DNA of 64,000 nucleotides from Oryzias latipes (lineage: Eukaryota; Chordata; Actinopteri; Beloniformes; Adrianichthyidae): positions 8,769,983 through 8,833,982 of the forward strand of contig NC_019859.2 in NCBI RefSeq assembly GCF_002234675.1. The letters are read 5' to 3'. Made by a program: the position numbers and the translations under genes. This document shows, one piece after another, positions 11,301-22,705 of this stretch. Numbering within the stretch: the first letter of the stretch is position 1; every line of letters begins with the position of its first letter. The notes beneath the pieces are model-generated. The model ran no database searches. It was not told the origin of the DNA and saw only the letters and a program-made list of their open reading frames with translations.

Positions 11301-12571
11301 AGCTTGGGGGTTACTGCCCCGAGTGCTCCAATTACCACAGTCACTACTGTCACCTTCACTTTCCAGGCTTTCTCCTGTTCCTCTGAGTCCCTGGTATTTC
11401 TCCAGTTTTTCATTTTCCTTCTCTATGATGTTTCTGTCACTTGGTACTGCCACATCCACCACAACGGCTTTCCTCTGTTCTTTACCCAATTCTCAATGTC
11501 TGGTTGGTTCGGCTTTACCATCCTGTCAATCTGGATCTGGAAATCCCACAGGATCTTTGTTCTCTCACTCTTTACCACTTTCTGAGGTGTTTCCCATTTT
11601 GACTTTGGGGTTTCCAGTCCATGTTCTGCACACATGTTCCTGTGTATTATTCCAGCCACTTGATTGTGGCGCTCCATGTATGCTTTCCCTGCCAGCATCT
11701 TACACCCTGCAGTTATGTTACTTGGTAGAAGACTTTCTGTCCTTAACCTTCTGTGGACTGTGTTCTCTCTTGCAATGAGTCTCATTTAACAGGAATGCAA
11801 ACGCTCAGGTTTGAAAGTGTTTCATAATTCAGTGTCAGGTCACGACTTGTTCTTTCCCAAGAACATTCATAGGGGTGTTGTAAGTTCATCTATCTACCAA
11901 GTTTCCTGAAGAAGAAAAAAACAATGGGAGAAGGAAAACGTGTCAGAGATCAGGCAGCGTTGAACCTGCATGTGATCAAGGCAGATTTGTGCTCCTGCCT
12001 CGCCCCTCCCTGCCCATTTGTGGTATTGCAGTCTGGTCATTGCACATATCTTCTTTACCTTTCAGCTGCTCCTTTTGAGATCTTTTCCGCATCCCTCTTG
12101 CTCACTCCAAACACCCTCATGTCCTAGCCTACATCCATGAAACTCTTCTTTTGGCCTTTCTCTAGGCCTTTTTCCTGGCAGCTCCAACCTCAGCATCCTT
12201 TCGCTGTTCCTAATCCTTAACATGTCCAAACCATCTCGCTCAGTTTTCCTACCACCATTTAATAAAGTCAATCATTTTTGGACAAACAAAAACAACTCTG
12301 TCTGCTCTGAAGAGAATCTGTCAAGAATAATTGATAGGGTTTCGGCTGTTAAGCCCTAATGAAGGTGCAGCACAGCTCAAACATTTGCTGAGCCTCCAGA
12401 GTCCTTCAAAATAAAGCTTTTGAGACACTGATGCATGTCACTGTGTGTGTTTGTGACAGGTTGGTGAGGTGTAAGGACTGCGAGACGGCCGGCTCCCTGA
12501 TGACCTTCTTCCTTGCGTTGGGGCTGGCTTTGGGAGCGGGCTTCTCATTCCTGCTCGGTGGATTGGTTTAG
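2374..12571 (+). CDS. slc29a2: Equilibrative nucleoside transporter 2 (ENT2-like), 12 coding exons
   Basis: Plasma-membrane facilitative carrier for nucleosides and nucleobases, SLC29 family, 11 membrane segments. Coding exons: 2374-2414, 2488-2569, 2648-2808, 3062-3201, 3318-3452, 4197-4294, 4421-4493, 4580-4689, 5330-5435, 9966-10051, 10122-10318, 12460-12571. Lengths sum to 1341 nt, giving 446 aa (human ENT2 is 456), with phase kept at every junction. The first segment carries [35 protein letters not shown] and the C-terminal [10 protein letters not shown] resemble ENT2 more than ENT1. The start is set by an in-frame TGA at 2344-2346 and by the DR|GQ junction, which matches the ENT N-terminus. 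The loop after the first segment has an Asn/Ser run and an NAT sequon. Intron 2 has a weak donor (GAG|gttcct). Intron 9 carries the 4.5-kb transposon nest and intron 11 an antisense LINE. A canonical AATAAA lies near 13499. Family assignment is firm; the choice of ENT2 over other ENT paralogues is an inference from these matches. Confidence 0.9.
2666..2692 (+). repeat. In-frame (AAC)6(AGC)3 trinucleotide run in slc29a2 exon 3
   Basis: Six AAC codons followed by three AGC codons encode six Asn and three Ser at about residues 48-56, in the large loop after the first membrane segment. This creates overlapping N-glycosylation sequons just before an NAT sequon. It is a coding microsatellite and may vary in length. 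Confidence 0.85.
5560..6278 (+). mobile_element. L2-like LINE fragment, 5' part, split by a gypsy insertion
   Basis: Decayed translation matches the C-terminal part of fish L2-type reverse transcriptases: [13 protein letters not shown] (degenerate LGVIFDS..F region), [25 protein letters not shown], and further on PQLWN-like sequence. Several frameshifts and stops. It lies in slc29a2 intron 9 and stops where the gypsy LTR begins; the probable continuation is at 9488-9880. Confidence 0.65.
6279..9487 (+). mobile_element. Decayed Ty3/gypsy LTR retrotransposon (nested)
   Basis: Direct repeats of about 185 bp, 6279-6466 and about 9300-9487, share most bases. Both end GGATCATGACA and are taken as (truncated) LTRs. 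Inside: a gag-like region from the ATG at 6461, broken by frameshifts; a CCHC zinc knuckle at 7389-7430 (C-x2-C-x4-H-x4-C); a retropepsin-like segment at about 7490-7715, with the active-site triad changed from DSG to DSE; an integrase H2C2-type segment ([19 protein letters not shown]) at about 8826-8920; and the start of the integrase core ([12 protein letters not shown]) at 9024. Gypsy reverse transcriptase and RNase H are missing, replaced by LINE sequence. The element is inactive. Confidence 0.8.
7719..8826 (+). pseudogene. LINE-type reverse transcriptase inside the gypsy element
   Basis: Non-LTR reverse transcriptase of the L2/Rex1-like fish type: [62 protein letters not shown], the catalytic IKFADDTAV, and the C-terminal [17 protein letters not shown]. 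One frameshift lies near 7948-7978; otherwise it is open. On the left it is in frame with the gypsy protease region, and on the right in frame with the gypsy integrase segment. Endonuclease and LINE 3' untranslated region are absent. It could be a nested 5'-truncated insertion with deletions, or a recombination product. Confidence 0.8.
9488..9880 (+). mobile_element. Probable 3' part of the split L2-like LINE
   Basis: After the gypsy LTR the sequence runs into a LINE-like tail: CTGTAAGCACTTTGTGTTAT, a degenerate GCG-TATTGATCAA, then TTTGATTTGATTTG. This matches the 3' ends of fish L2-type elements and fits as the continuation of 5560-6278. Confidence 0.5.
11150..11790 (-). pseudogene. LINE with restriction-like endonuclease (R2/R4 group), fragment
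   Basis: Read on the minus strand in three shifted frames. It gives [58 protein letters not shown] and [21 protein letters not shown], ending [13 protein letters not shown]. This is the C-terminal end of site-specific-type LINE ORFs carrying a PD-(D/E)xK endonuclease. It lies antisense in slc29a2 intron 11 and is broken by at least two frameshifts. Confidence 0.75.
12060..12265 (-). pseudogene. LINE reverse transcriptase C-terminal scrap
   Basis: The minus-strand frame contains [19 protein letters not shown] followed by a degenerate ..[13 protein letters not shown]. It resembles the common tail 'LPGKRxRGRPKRR(F/Y)xD' of fish LINE polyproteins. Too short to classify. Confidence 0.5.
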
Positions 12572-13498
12572 CCAAACTCACCAATGGTCAAGATCAAAAC
12601 CACATTTGAAATTTTGTTTTTATTCTTTTATTTGTATTTTCATTCATTCATTTTTTTTACTTGAATATAATGTCAGATTTGTTAAGTGGCAGCTAAATCA
12701 AAGCTAAACCTGCTAAAAGCATAACAGTGTTGGGTAAAACGTGTCATACACTCACTCACAAAGCTCCACTGGTGTATGAATGTGTACGAATGTCTCATTA
12801 TGGTAGGCGCAAACTGGCAGCCACACCTCTGTCAGTCTGCCGCAGGGCAGCTGAGGCTTCATCAGTAGTTACCATCACCAAGTATGAATGAGGAGTGAAT
12901 GACGAATGGACACATTGTAGGCACCAAGAAAAAGCGCAGAGAAATCTAATCCATTATAAACTAAAAAAATAAAACAAAAAAGAAGTGATATTTTCTTAGT
13001 ATTAAGACATAAAAAAATGAACCTGGAGCACCACTGAGGAAAAGGTCTGAAATTACTTCGAATAATTCTGGTGCCCAAACTTTGTAATATTCTGAAGGCC
13101 TCTCTAACTGTTCCTGTTTCCTGTGGAAACCTCAGGTTTGTTCTTGCAGCTTGAAAACAATTTTTGTGACTCAGACACATCACTTTATGGATGTGAAAAC
13201 CCATGGTGGTAAAGCCCACCATTTAAAAATGTATTTCAAATTGAAGTTAAAATTCGGTATGACATGGAATCGTAAAAATACCTACCCACGTATATAAACT
13301 CCTGATATTAAAATTTGTCACCTTCACAGACACTGCCATTTTCAATCCAAGTTTGTTTTCCTGTCAATGTATATGTTTTTTTTCTTTTCCATCAGCTCCT
13401 TTCATTTTTGTTAAGGCAAACATCTTGAACCAACCAAAAGGGAAATATGAATGAACTGATGTCAATTTTATGTTCTAATTTTTTTTTTTTACTTTTTT

Positions 13499-13508
13499 AA
13501 TAAATAAA
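13499..13508 (+). terminator. Polyadenylation signal for slc29a2
   Basis: AATAAATAAA about 930 bp after the stop codon, in sense orientation; the first strong canonical cluster on this strand after the gene. Confidence 0.55.
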
Positions 13509-13689
13509 AACTGATTTTAGTTTTATGTTTGTGATTCCTTTAAAAAAAACAGTTTGTGACCATTAAATGATAACAGATTCTGCTAGGTATACATACACTT
13601 TATATTCTCAGTTAGGTCATTGACTGTTGCAGGAGTAGGTCAATAATTTAAAAAGTTAACATTCAATTTAACAACATATCCCTTTCTAT

Positions 13690-13985
13690 GTAAGACCCAC
13701 TAAACCCACTAAAAATCATGGTTTTAGTGTTTTTTCTCATGATGGAGGACATATATAAAGAAAATTCAGAATTAAAATTGCATTTCTGAATATTTCTTTA
13801 TTCAAATAGTGAATCAGGAACAGAAGAAAAAGTAAAGAACGAGCATATTTGTGATGTAGAAAATACCTGGCCACAGGCTCCATGCTCCGCTCTTTTTCAA
13901 TGCACCCACCAAGCAACAAAAGCTACAGGTTTTTGATATTGGCTAAAAACGGCTTAATTATAATTAAAAGACCACTGAGAAAGCT
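13690..13985 (-). mobile_element. MITE family A copy, reverse orientation, truncated
   Basis: AAGACCCACTAAAC, AAAATTGCATTTCTGAATATTTCTTTATTCAAAT, a degenerate CAGGCTCCATGCTCC..CAATGCACCCACC and TTTTGGCTAAAAACGGC-like blocks match the family in reverse. Confidence 0.6.
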
Positions 13986-14284
13986 TTTAAATAAAATGTC
14001 ATCTATGGTATTACAATAGTTTTGCTTTGATTAATCTTGAATAACAAAATAGACATTTGGGTCTAAGTATAAATTATTTCTTTGCTTGAAAAAGACCCCA
14101 ACAGCTTTAAAGTGCTTTTAACATGCTTTTAATGTGACTGTAAATGTCTCATTAAAACACACAATGACATGCTTTTAAGCTGCTCTCTGCATTCCTCTGT
14201 CATGCAGTGGCTCCGCCCTTTCCTCTGAGGACTTCCTTTCATTCTTTCTCCATCACAAAGTCATGATGAAATAAAAAAACAACA

Positions 14285-14476
14285 CATGAAAATGAGCTTC
14301 TTTGTTCAGCTGCAGACTTGGTGAGTAGTTAAAGGTTTAAATTCAAACTATTTGTGCATGGAGATGTGTCTGGATTTCTTTGGTTTCATTGATTACATGC
14401 TCACATATCTAATTCACTGCAGTCATGAGTCTAAAGTGTGGAAACGCGTCGACTGCTGACCCGGAAAAATCTGTTA
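14285..14476 (+). other. Candidate upstream non-coding exons of the lgalsl-like gene
   Basis: Two splice-like blocks precede the galectin gene. One ends at about 14321 with a strong donor (CTTG|gtgagt). The next begins after an acceptor (ttcactgcag) at 14422 and ends with the donor gtaaga at 14477. Short ATG-led frames occur in both, but neither joins in frame to the coding exons with strong splice sites, so they would be 5' untranslated if real. This rests on splice motifs only. Confidence 0.3.
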
Positions 14477-16467
14477 AGTAAGAAAAACAAATTGGCCTTT
14501 TGAAGATAAAAAGTTGCTTTAGTTTACTTCTGCTGATATATTTTAACAGCTTTTTTTCACCTAAAGTGAAGTAAATCAATGAACAGGAGTTGAGGAGAAA
14601 AATGTATTTTGCAGCATTTTAAGCTGTCCTGGCATCTTAATAGAATTTGTCCTTAGCATTTCTCAGTTTTTTTAAGTTAACTCTTCATCTGTGTCTTTTT
14701 TTTTGCTGCATTCAAAACATGAAATTAAAATTAGCATCTACTTTAACTCACTTTAGTTAGCCTATCAGATGTTTCTGTTGGAAAAGTTTTAGCTGTTTCC
14801 TCCAGTATATGGAGTCTCACAATTAATTTGTGTAATTTTATTTAGTTTTCTTTTATTTTTTTTAGCATTTTTTAATTTGTTTTTGGCTTTATTATCCCAT
14901 TTTTGCATGCAAATTGTATGACGTTTTTCTAACATTTAGCTTTGTTTAGGCAACAGCTGATGGTTTGCATAACATGATGCAGGTTGCCCAGCCTTATTCA
15001 TCTTTTTTGTGGATAATTTCAGAGTTAAAAGATTAAAGTAAGCAGCATTTACAGCATACAGTTTGTTTTTTTGTTTTGGCCTATCTGTCACTATTCCTAA
15101 CATTTTGTAGCTGAAATTGTAGCGTTTTTTTTTCAATGTTACTTAGCACTTTATGTAGTTTCTCCAACCATTTTTCTACTCCTTACGTAGTTTAGCACTT
15201 AACTTTTAATTATATCTTGTATTTTTAGCTCTGGTTTTGATCAGCAGCAATTTTCACTATTTTGAGATGTGTTTAAGTGATGTTTTGTTGTTGTTTCTAT
15301 TTACATAGAAAGAAGTGAAGTGAAATAATACTACTACTAAACCTTTTTTTTCTCTGGGCTTGTCTCAAATTCAGCACAGATGAGATTTTTTAGACTCAAT
15401 AAGGGCTAGAATCCACAAATAAGGAAATTATAATCAAAATGAGTAAAAATCTGTTTGCTTCATACCCTCGACAACAGGAAAAATGTGATTTCAGACTAAA
15501 AAAAACCCCTCAAAGTACTGTAATGTTTGGTACAGTTTTAAGGATGTTTTTCTAAAGTTAATTAAATATTGATAGTTAGAAAAGCATTCATTATTATCAT
15601 TTTGGAATCAAAAAGTTGGATTTATGCTCAGAGAATAAGTGCTAGTTTTAGATTTTATGAGGATTTATTAAGATGGACCAATTTGTACTAAGATATTATT
15701 CTAATTTTGTTCTTAAATTTGTCATTTCAGATAAAAATGAACTATAATTAGGTTCATAAACATGTAAAGAACACAAACCATTTGCTTAGAACAAGCAAAA
15801 AAAAACTACCTATTATTGGGCTGTATAGCATTCACTTTTAAGTAACTAAAAGTTTTTGTAATTTATTTTTCCCTCATTGAATGTTTGTGTTGAACTCCTT
15901 GTTTTTAGTTTTTGATATTTCTTATCAGATTTGTTGTTTAAAAAAACTACAAGTAACATGAAAAGATACTTTTCTAGTGGTTTTCGTCTTAAGATGAATG
16001 TTCTTTTCCTCTTTTTACAGTGTGTTTTATTATTTAGCCACCATGATCCTAAGCTTTCAGGTCACTCTTTGATTACGTCACATCTTTGGCATCATTTAAC
16101 TTTTTCTTATCTGTTGTTTCGCTCACTTTCAGTTTAAAGAATGAAACAGTTTTAGATAAAAGCTGTCTGGAAGATTTTATTGTTGATTCAGATCAAACCT
16201 TTCCTTTGGTCAAGTTTTTAGGGAATGACCTGTTTTCCCAGAAGGATCACAGCAGAGGAAGTGGGGGTTTTACTGCAGTTGCAGCTGAACAAAGAGTCTG
16301 CTTGTTGGTGACCTGAGCGAGAAAGGCGTGCAGCTGATTATCACAGCCGGGTTCCCGAGGGCTACAAGGCAGCTTAAAGCTCTGCCATAACAGCGGTTCA
16401 GACAACAGCGGACGTCAGAAGTGGAAAAACTGGAAATGAAGCTTCCATCTGCTGGCTTTAGGTGAAC

Positions 16468-19400
16468 ATGGCTGAATCCCAGAGAGTGACAGCGCAGGGC
16501 AGGAAGGTGAGTCCACACAGCTACAAGCAGCAGTTCAAACCAAAACCAGTAGAAAACATTTTTACAAACTGCTAAAACTTTCACCTTTTGTTAAAAAGTA
16601 CTTCTTTAGTTTTAGACACAACTTGAGGAATATTGGTTTTTAAAAGTGTCAAGTTGGCAAAAATAAGCTGCACCTATTATGGGTAAACATAAAGTTACCC
16701 GGTGTACTATCAAAATAAAAGTCTTTGTCGCTTAGAGGAGAGCTGGCTTGAAACCTGCTTACGTTTTGTTCATTAACTGACGACTACTGTATTTTATCCT
16801 AAAAACACAACGGTCATTTTTTAGTAATATCTAGTTTTTTCTAGTATTATGATTTTTGAATGTTGATGATGCTAATGAGCTAAAGTAAAGAGAATACCAG
16901 CATTAATATCATTTTGGGAGTTTTAGCTCTGTGAGGAGTGTTAGGGGGAAAAATCTTTGACTATGACTAAAGTAACTCAACATACATGAAACGGTTTGAC
17001 TTCTCTAATTATTTTCGCTGCCTTCCAAGTAGAATTCAAAATTCCCCCCCTAAACATTACAACAAGAAAGCTAGAAAAGGAAAAAAAAACTTAAATGAAT
17101 TATTTAACAATGTTGACATTCAGAATATAAAAATGCAGGATGTATTTAAATACAATATGAGGTAAATTATTCAAGACAGAGCTGTTTAAAGAGTGAAAAT
17201 TCAGCTTTCTTTTAAAGTTTACCTTGTACAATAAATGTCTAAATTCTTTTACATATTTTATTAATAACTTCTTAAGCCTTAAACTCTCTGTGAAAAAGAA
17301 GGTTTACTTTATGTTTCAAATTCCTTTGATTGTTGCACTCCAATTCTTAAAGTTTGAAAACAGATTTAGCACATTAGCATTAGCATTAGCATGCTTCATC
17401 AGCTACACAGTTAGCCTTTTTCAAATGCCAACACTGTTGGAAGTTTTTTCGATTTGTTTGAGTTTTATTTTGAATTACATACCTGCAACTTCCAGTTTTG
17501 CTTTAACATGTTTGAACTTGACTCTGGCTTCATAGAACGGCCTCACAAGATAAAACAAAGGATTCTGGGAAATGTAGTGAAATACTAACTCATTTGCTTT
17601 TAATTTAGAAAGCCATATTTCCCAGCTGAAATCTGATAAGGGCTCACAAAAAGACAACAAGAGTTTGACTGAGAATTTTATAAACCCCTGTTCTTTTTCA
17701 GAGGTGGAGTTTGCCACAGAGAAGAGAGACTGATCAAAGCAAAGCGAGTTCGTGCTGCCCTGACCAAGAAGATCCAGGAAGAAAACTGGTAATTCAGGCA
17801 GCCTCAGCAATGAAAGGACAACCTCTGAGGGGCTAACTCTCATAAAGATGCATCACTATAGATCCTAAATCATTACAGTTCCAGTTCAAGAAATACACAA
17901 AAAACACATTGCTTGTATTTTATGTTTCACAAGCATATAGAGATTTTATGATGAAAAAAAGAAATGGGCTATAAATATGAATAAATAAGCAAAAATCTGA
18001 TGTTACATTCGCAATAAAATAACAAATTAGTACATTTAAACCAGCATTTTATGTACCTAATGCAAATGTTTTGAACTGTGTTCTCTAATTTTTTATATGT
18101 TTAAGTTCTAAATATACCAGTAAAATTATGTTTTTCAAACAGCATTTTTTCATATGGTCCTGATTCACAATGACCTGAATAAATAAATACTCAGAAATAC
18201 AATTTTAAGATTTTTTAATACATATATGTGTCTTCCATCATGACAAAAATGCCCACATGTTAAAAACACAAAAAACAAGATTTTCTTAGGAGCGAGTCTT
18301 CAACAGCTTACTGTGATTTTCTAGTAATTAGAAATAGAAAATTTAATTTTAAACACATAAGTTACAATTGCTTCAGCATCTCTAGCAGCCACATCACACC
18401 ACATACCAGTTTAGTTACTTACAAAAATCAGTCAGCAGTCATCTTTTCTTGCCTTAAAACAAAATCCATTACAGACAATTACAGACAAATGCAGATTTAT
18501 AGTATTGATGACAATGCTCAACTAGTTTACATTTTTGAAAGAAAAAAAAAACACACACACAAAGAAATGCATTTCAAATGTACCTTATATTCTAAGTATT
18601 AATTTCTGCCCTAATTTATTAATTAGGTCTGCATGTCTGTTTATGCGTTATTAACCCATGAGAACCCAGACTCATTTTTCCTGAAAAATAAATAAAGTAA
18701 AATACACCACAAACAAAGTGGATCACTAAACACATTTCTGATATTTTTCTGTTACACTGATGTCACCATGGGTTCTCACGGGTTGCATTTCTCTGGTGTT
18801 CCATACACAGAATTATTATTTTTTTAAATGTTCTGAAAGTCACATCAGTAATTTTGTCAATTTATTGTATCATAATTTTATTTTCAGCTGTTAATGCTCA
18901 GGTCCCTTTTCTCTGTTGTCCTCCAGACGGTTCCTTTCCGAGGTCAGATCTCTGGTGGGTTACATCCAGGGAAGAAGATTGTTATTGTGGGCATCGTGGA
19001 TCCTCACCCTGATCGGTACAGTCATGACTTTTACTGTCTTTGATTAATTTAATTAATTTGCACATTATTTCATCTTTTTTTTCTGAATGGGTTTAGCGCG
19101 TCATTAAAGATGATTAATCATAAAAATCCTCCTCAGAATGAACAATATTTTGCTTGGTAACCACAACTATAACATGGACTCCCACAGTACAGAAGCTTGC
19201 TTTGTGCTACATGGATGGATACTTTCATGGAAGAGTTGGGTTTCCATCACTGGTGTCTACACTCTGCTTATAAAGTTGTAATTTTTAGCAGGTGAAGCAT
19301 TTTGGAAACAGTTTAGTTTAATAAAAATTTCAAGCAACTTCAGTGTTGCTTAAAATTGCTTTTAAAAGAATTCCAAAAGAGGAAATCTCTTAACTTTTGT

Positions 19401-22166
19401 AACAGTGTTTTTAAGGAAAGTGTTTTTTGTAATAAAAATTTTTTTTTTTTTAGAATTTCTTATAAACAACTGTTACATTTGTGTTCAAATTAGGCCTTTT
19501 TCCCCATTTTCAAAGGTTTTTTCTAGCTTTGTTCATTGAGTTTCTCTTCTTTTGAATCATACTTTATAAACAAACTCCTGTTCTTTTTTGTTGGGAATTT
19601 TAAAATGCTACTAAACAGATAAAACGGTTCAGATTTACACCTTCTTTTTTTAGGTTTTACATAGCTCTGACATGTGGCCGTGGGACATCCAGAGAGCCTC
19701 CACCCAACGTTGCGCTGGAGCTGTGTGTTCGATTCAAGGACCAACAAGTTCTCCGAAAAGCTTGCATCTCTGGGTCCTGGGGAGAGGTGGAGAAAGCTGT
19801 TCCTTTCTTTCCATTCATCAAGGACCAGCCGTGTAAGGTACCAGTTGAACCATTTAAATAATTAGAAATGACAAGAGTGGCAAAAAAGTTTATGCATGGA
19901 TGGATAGGAAAGCCATCAAAGTTTAAAAAGAGCTTGTACTAATGTGCTGCAGTTCTAATATTTCTATGAGGCTTTTGTTTCAAAAGAAAGTAAGAGCTGA
20001 AAATTAGTTAACAGTTAAACAGTGCGACCACAAGAATATTTGTGATCAAGACAATTTTCCATCAGGTTTTGTGCTTGATTGCACGAAAATACGTCCAAAT
20101 AACATCTGCCTCAAAAAGGAATTGCTTTTAAAATCCAGGGCACTAGATAGTCCCTTAAGATTTAGTTTATTAGTAGTTAGCAGGATTTCTACATGTTTCT
20201 TCTAGTAAAATATATGACTTGTTAAGACCTTTTTTATGACCTTCAGTATGAGAAAATAAGACCAATGGAGGAAGAAAAAAATAGATGGATTGATAGATAG
20301 ATAGATAGATAGCTTAATCTTGATGATATGTAAAAGGTTATATAATCTAGTCTTTTTATATCACTTACCAACAGCAGTATTTTTTAGATAAAATGATTCT
20401 GCCTTTCCTGTTTGATACAATTTCCTTTTGTTGGTTCATATTTTTAAGGTATTACGCAGTGGGCGTTTCTTCTTAATACTGGTTTTAAAATTGCTGCATT
20501 GGTTCCCTGTGTGTTTCAGGGTTGACTTTAAAGTTCTCTCAAAGGTTTATAAATGGGCCCTGAGCTGCTCTGTGTCGGACGGGCGCTGTGGCGATGACCC
20601 CTGTGGTCGGGCTGGGCCTTGGAATAAATGCATCCCCATTATACCGTTTCTGCACAGCAGTACCGAGTCAGACTGCTTTTTGAAGCTGTAGTTCTTACGT
20701 TTTTGTTTCAGTTTTGATATAAGGGTTTTATTTGGGGGAACCGGGTGGGTGGAGGGAGGAATCTGTTGAGGAAGTGGCGCCAACTTTCTGTGGTTGTCCT
20801 GTGTTTTCTGTTTTAATTAATTTTCGTTTTTAATGACTATTTTATTGGCTTTTATGTAAAGCGCCTTGGGTGTTCAACTTGAATGACAGGCGCTATACAA
20901 ATAAATATAGCTTAAAGTTTAACTGGCTAAATATTGAAAGGCGAGACCCATCATGGGCAGGGTGCACAGCAACACTGCTGGGAGGGGGGACATATAAAAA
21001 AACAATAAGCCTAAAATTGCATACCAGAGTATTTCTTTATTCAAATTGTTTTAAATCAGGAGCAGATAAGAAATGTTTCTGAAAGATTGTATTTGGTGTG
21101 TACAAAGTACTCTGTTGGGGTCACAAGCTCCCTGCTCTGCTTCATTCCAATGCATCCACTTGTAGATGAGTAGAACCACTAGTCTTCATTTTCATTGTCT
21201 AAGGTCGTTTCTGGCGCAAAAATGTACGGCTGGATAGCTCCAACATTGTTCACCGTTTTTGCTAAACTGGTAATGTTAGGTTTGGGCTGTAAGCTAGCTG
21301 GAGAGAGTAGAAACAGAGAGCTCTCAGTCATGGGTGACGGGAAAGGGGGGCCGTGTTGCTGCGCGCCAATGGTCCCGCCTACAACTTATAGGCAATTTTT
21401 TTAATGAGCTACTGCTGCTCTGCAAAAAAATGACACAGGTTTGTTTTATATGTTATTTCCCCCTTTGCTGACTCGCTGTTTTGCTGATTTCTTTTCAGAG
21501 CAATTTTGCCTTTTTGTTGGTTGTTGTTTTTTTGTTTTAACAGTGTGTTGTGTTCTGCATCCTGATTGGCTGTAGGCCTTGTTAACTAATCTCTTCCATG
21601 CCGTGTCTCCTTTTCACTCTAAAGGTTTGAACTTTGAAGAGTGCTTAAACAAAAGAGAATGTTACCCCTCGTGCCTACATTTATTTCCCATTATATAATA
21701 TGACATTCTTTAGTGATATATTCATCCTAGGTCACTTTCACTGGACATTTTTTTTAAAGTAACTTCCATGTAACTTCCGTATGCCATAAATGTGTTTCTT
21801 CTGTCCACATGGGCATGAGTCTGTGATTTCACAAAGCAAGAAATATTGATAAGGTCATGTGATTGCCCCGTCAGGAAACCCCAAAAAGTTTTGCAAATGT
21901 TTTAACGCTCTTAAAAGTTTGGTCCTAAATACACCAAAAGCTCAAATTAATATGATTTTTTTAATGAATTGTCTCCTTTAAATCTTCAAACTGTGAACCC
22001 AAATGCTGCCGTCTGTCCACAGATTGAGCTTCATTGTGAAAACGGACGGTTTCGCGGGATTGTTGACGGCCATCGGCTCTTTGATTTTGAGCACAGACTG
22101 AAGCCGCTCAGCAACATCGACACTTTATGGATTAAGGGCAACATAACTCTCACCAAGCTGGCTTGA
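16468..22166 (+). CDS. lgalsl: Galectin-related protein (lgalsl-like), 5 coding exons
   Basis: A single galectin-type carbohydrate-recognition fold of the galectin-related (GRP) class, expected to be cytosolic; there is no signal peptide or membrane segment. Exons: 16468-16506, 17702-17788, 18927-19015, 19654-19837, 22023-22166. They sum to 543 nt, 180 aa, in phase throughout (human LGALSL 172 aa). The core starts at about residue 43 with TVPFRGQISGG. It continues through FYIALTCG, CISG and FFPFIKDQP, and ends VDGHRLFDF and ITLTKLA, the GRP pattern. Of the sugar-binding residues, the canonical H-x-N is absent (LCVRF instead), but Trp114-Gly115 is present (WGEVE). Exon 2 (29 residues) does not resemble known N-termini I can recall; it is accepted because its splice sites and frame fit exactly. 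Teleosts have two such paralogues and I cannot tell which this is. AATAAA lies at 22700. Confidence 0.83.
18145..18300 (+). mobile_element. MITE family A copy, 3' part only
   Basis: TCCTGATTCACAATGACCTGAATAAATAAATACTCAGAAATAC through AAAAATGCCCACA to the end motif GGAGCGAGTCTT, in the second intron of the lgalsl-like gene. Confidence 0.5.
19917..20312 (+). repeat. ~340-bp interspersed repeat with GATA tail (copy 1)
   Basis: Bases 19917-20275 are the reverse complement of 40608-40271 over nearly the whole length. Shared stretches include CTGCAGTTCTAATATTTCT, TTTTGTGCTTGATTGCACG and the end GACCAATGGAGGAAG. A short (GATA)n follows at 20287-20312, as it does on the corresponding side of the other copy. 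No coding. Lies in intron 4 of the lgalsl-like gene. Family unknown; the microsatellite tail suggests a SINE or MITE. Confidence 0.75.
20470..20905 (+). mobile_element. L2-like LINE 3' end
   Basis: KLLHWFPVCFRVDFKVLSKVYK matches the HWLPV..RIxFK motif after L2-type reverse transcriptases. It is followed by the typical 3' end TGTAAAGCGCCTTGGGTG..TTGAATGACAGGCGCTATACAAATAAAT at about 20858-20905. In lgalsl-like intron 4. Confidence 0.75.
20990..21420 (-). mobile_element. MITE family A copy, reverse orientation
   Basis: Contains CTAAAATTGCATACC..ATTTCTTTATTCAAAT, TCAGGAGCAGAT, CACAAGCTCCCTGCTCTGC and AATGCATCCACTTGTAGA, then GTAAGCTAGCTGG and AGAGAGCTCTCAGTCATG. These are the reverse of blocks in the full copies; the TAAGCTAGC..GAGAGCTCTC part is shared with 47745-48125. 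Confidence 0.65.
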
Positions 22167-22699
22167 GGAGGAAGCTGCTCCCAGATTCACCTGTAAAAAC
22201 GGAAAAATCCTGTTTTATTTCCCAACATGCACTTGTTGGCAGAGACTCTTGATGATCACAGATGTAATCAGATGGACGCTTGTTTTCTGTTTCCCAACTA
22301 AAAGTTGGCTTTATTTTGTTACTTTGCTATTTTGAGAAGCCAAATCTGTCCTTTAAATTTGTTATGTTTTTGTTCTCAATCCTCAAAAATATGATTGTAT
22401 TATGAGATAGAAATATTATTATAATATATTATTAATATATAAATATATTATAATAAATTATAATTTAAATATTGAAACAAATATTGTTATACTTTGAAAA
22501 ACAAATTCCTTTTATGTGTTTTATTATTGGAATTTTGTACATTTATTTAGGCTTGAAAATGTTTTGTAAATATTTTGAAATTGAGAGGTTTTAGGCTTTT
22601 ATGATTTCAAATAGACATTTTAATGACAAAAACTACCTCACATCCTGCTGTAATGTTGCCTGTCATTACTTAAGATGTGTAATTTAATTAATATGAACA

Positions 22700-22705
22700 A
22701 ATAAA
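22700..22705 (+). terminator. Polyadenylation signal for the lgalsl-like gene
   Basis: AATAAA about 535 bp after the stop codon in sense orientation. Confidence 0.5.

Larger units (their letters stand above)
12572..16467. other. slc29a2 3' end and intergenic DNA
   Basis: Holds the slc29a2 3' untranslated region, with overlapping AATAAA signals at about 13499-13508, a family A MITE at 13690-13985, and possible lgalsl 5' exons near 14285-14476. The remaining AT-rich DNA shows nothing I can support. Confidence 0.6.
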
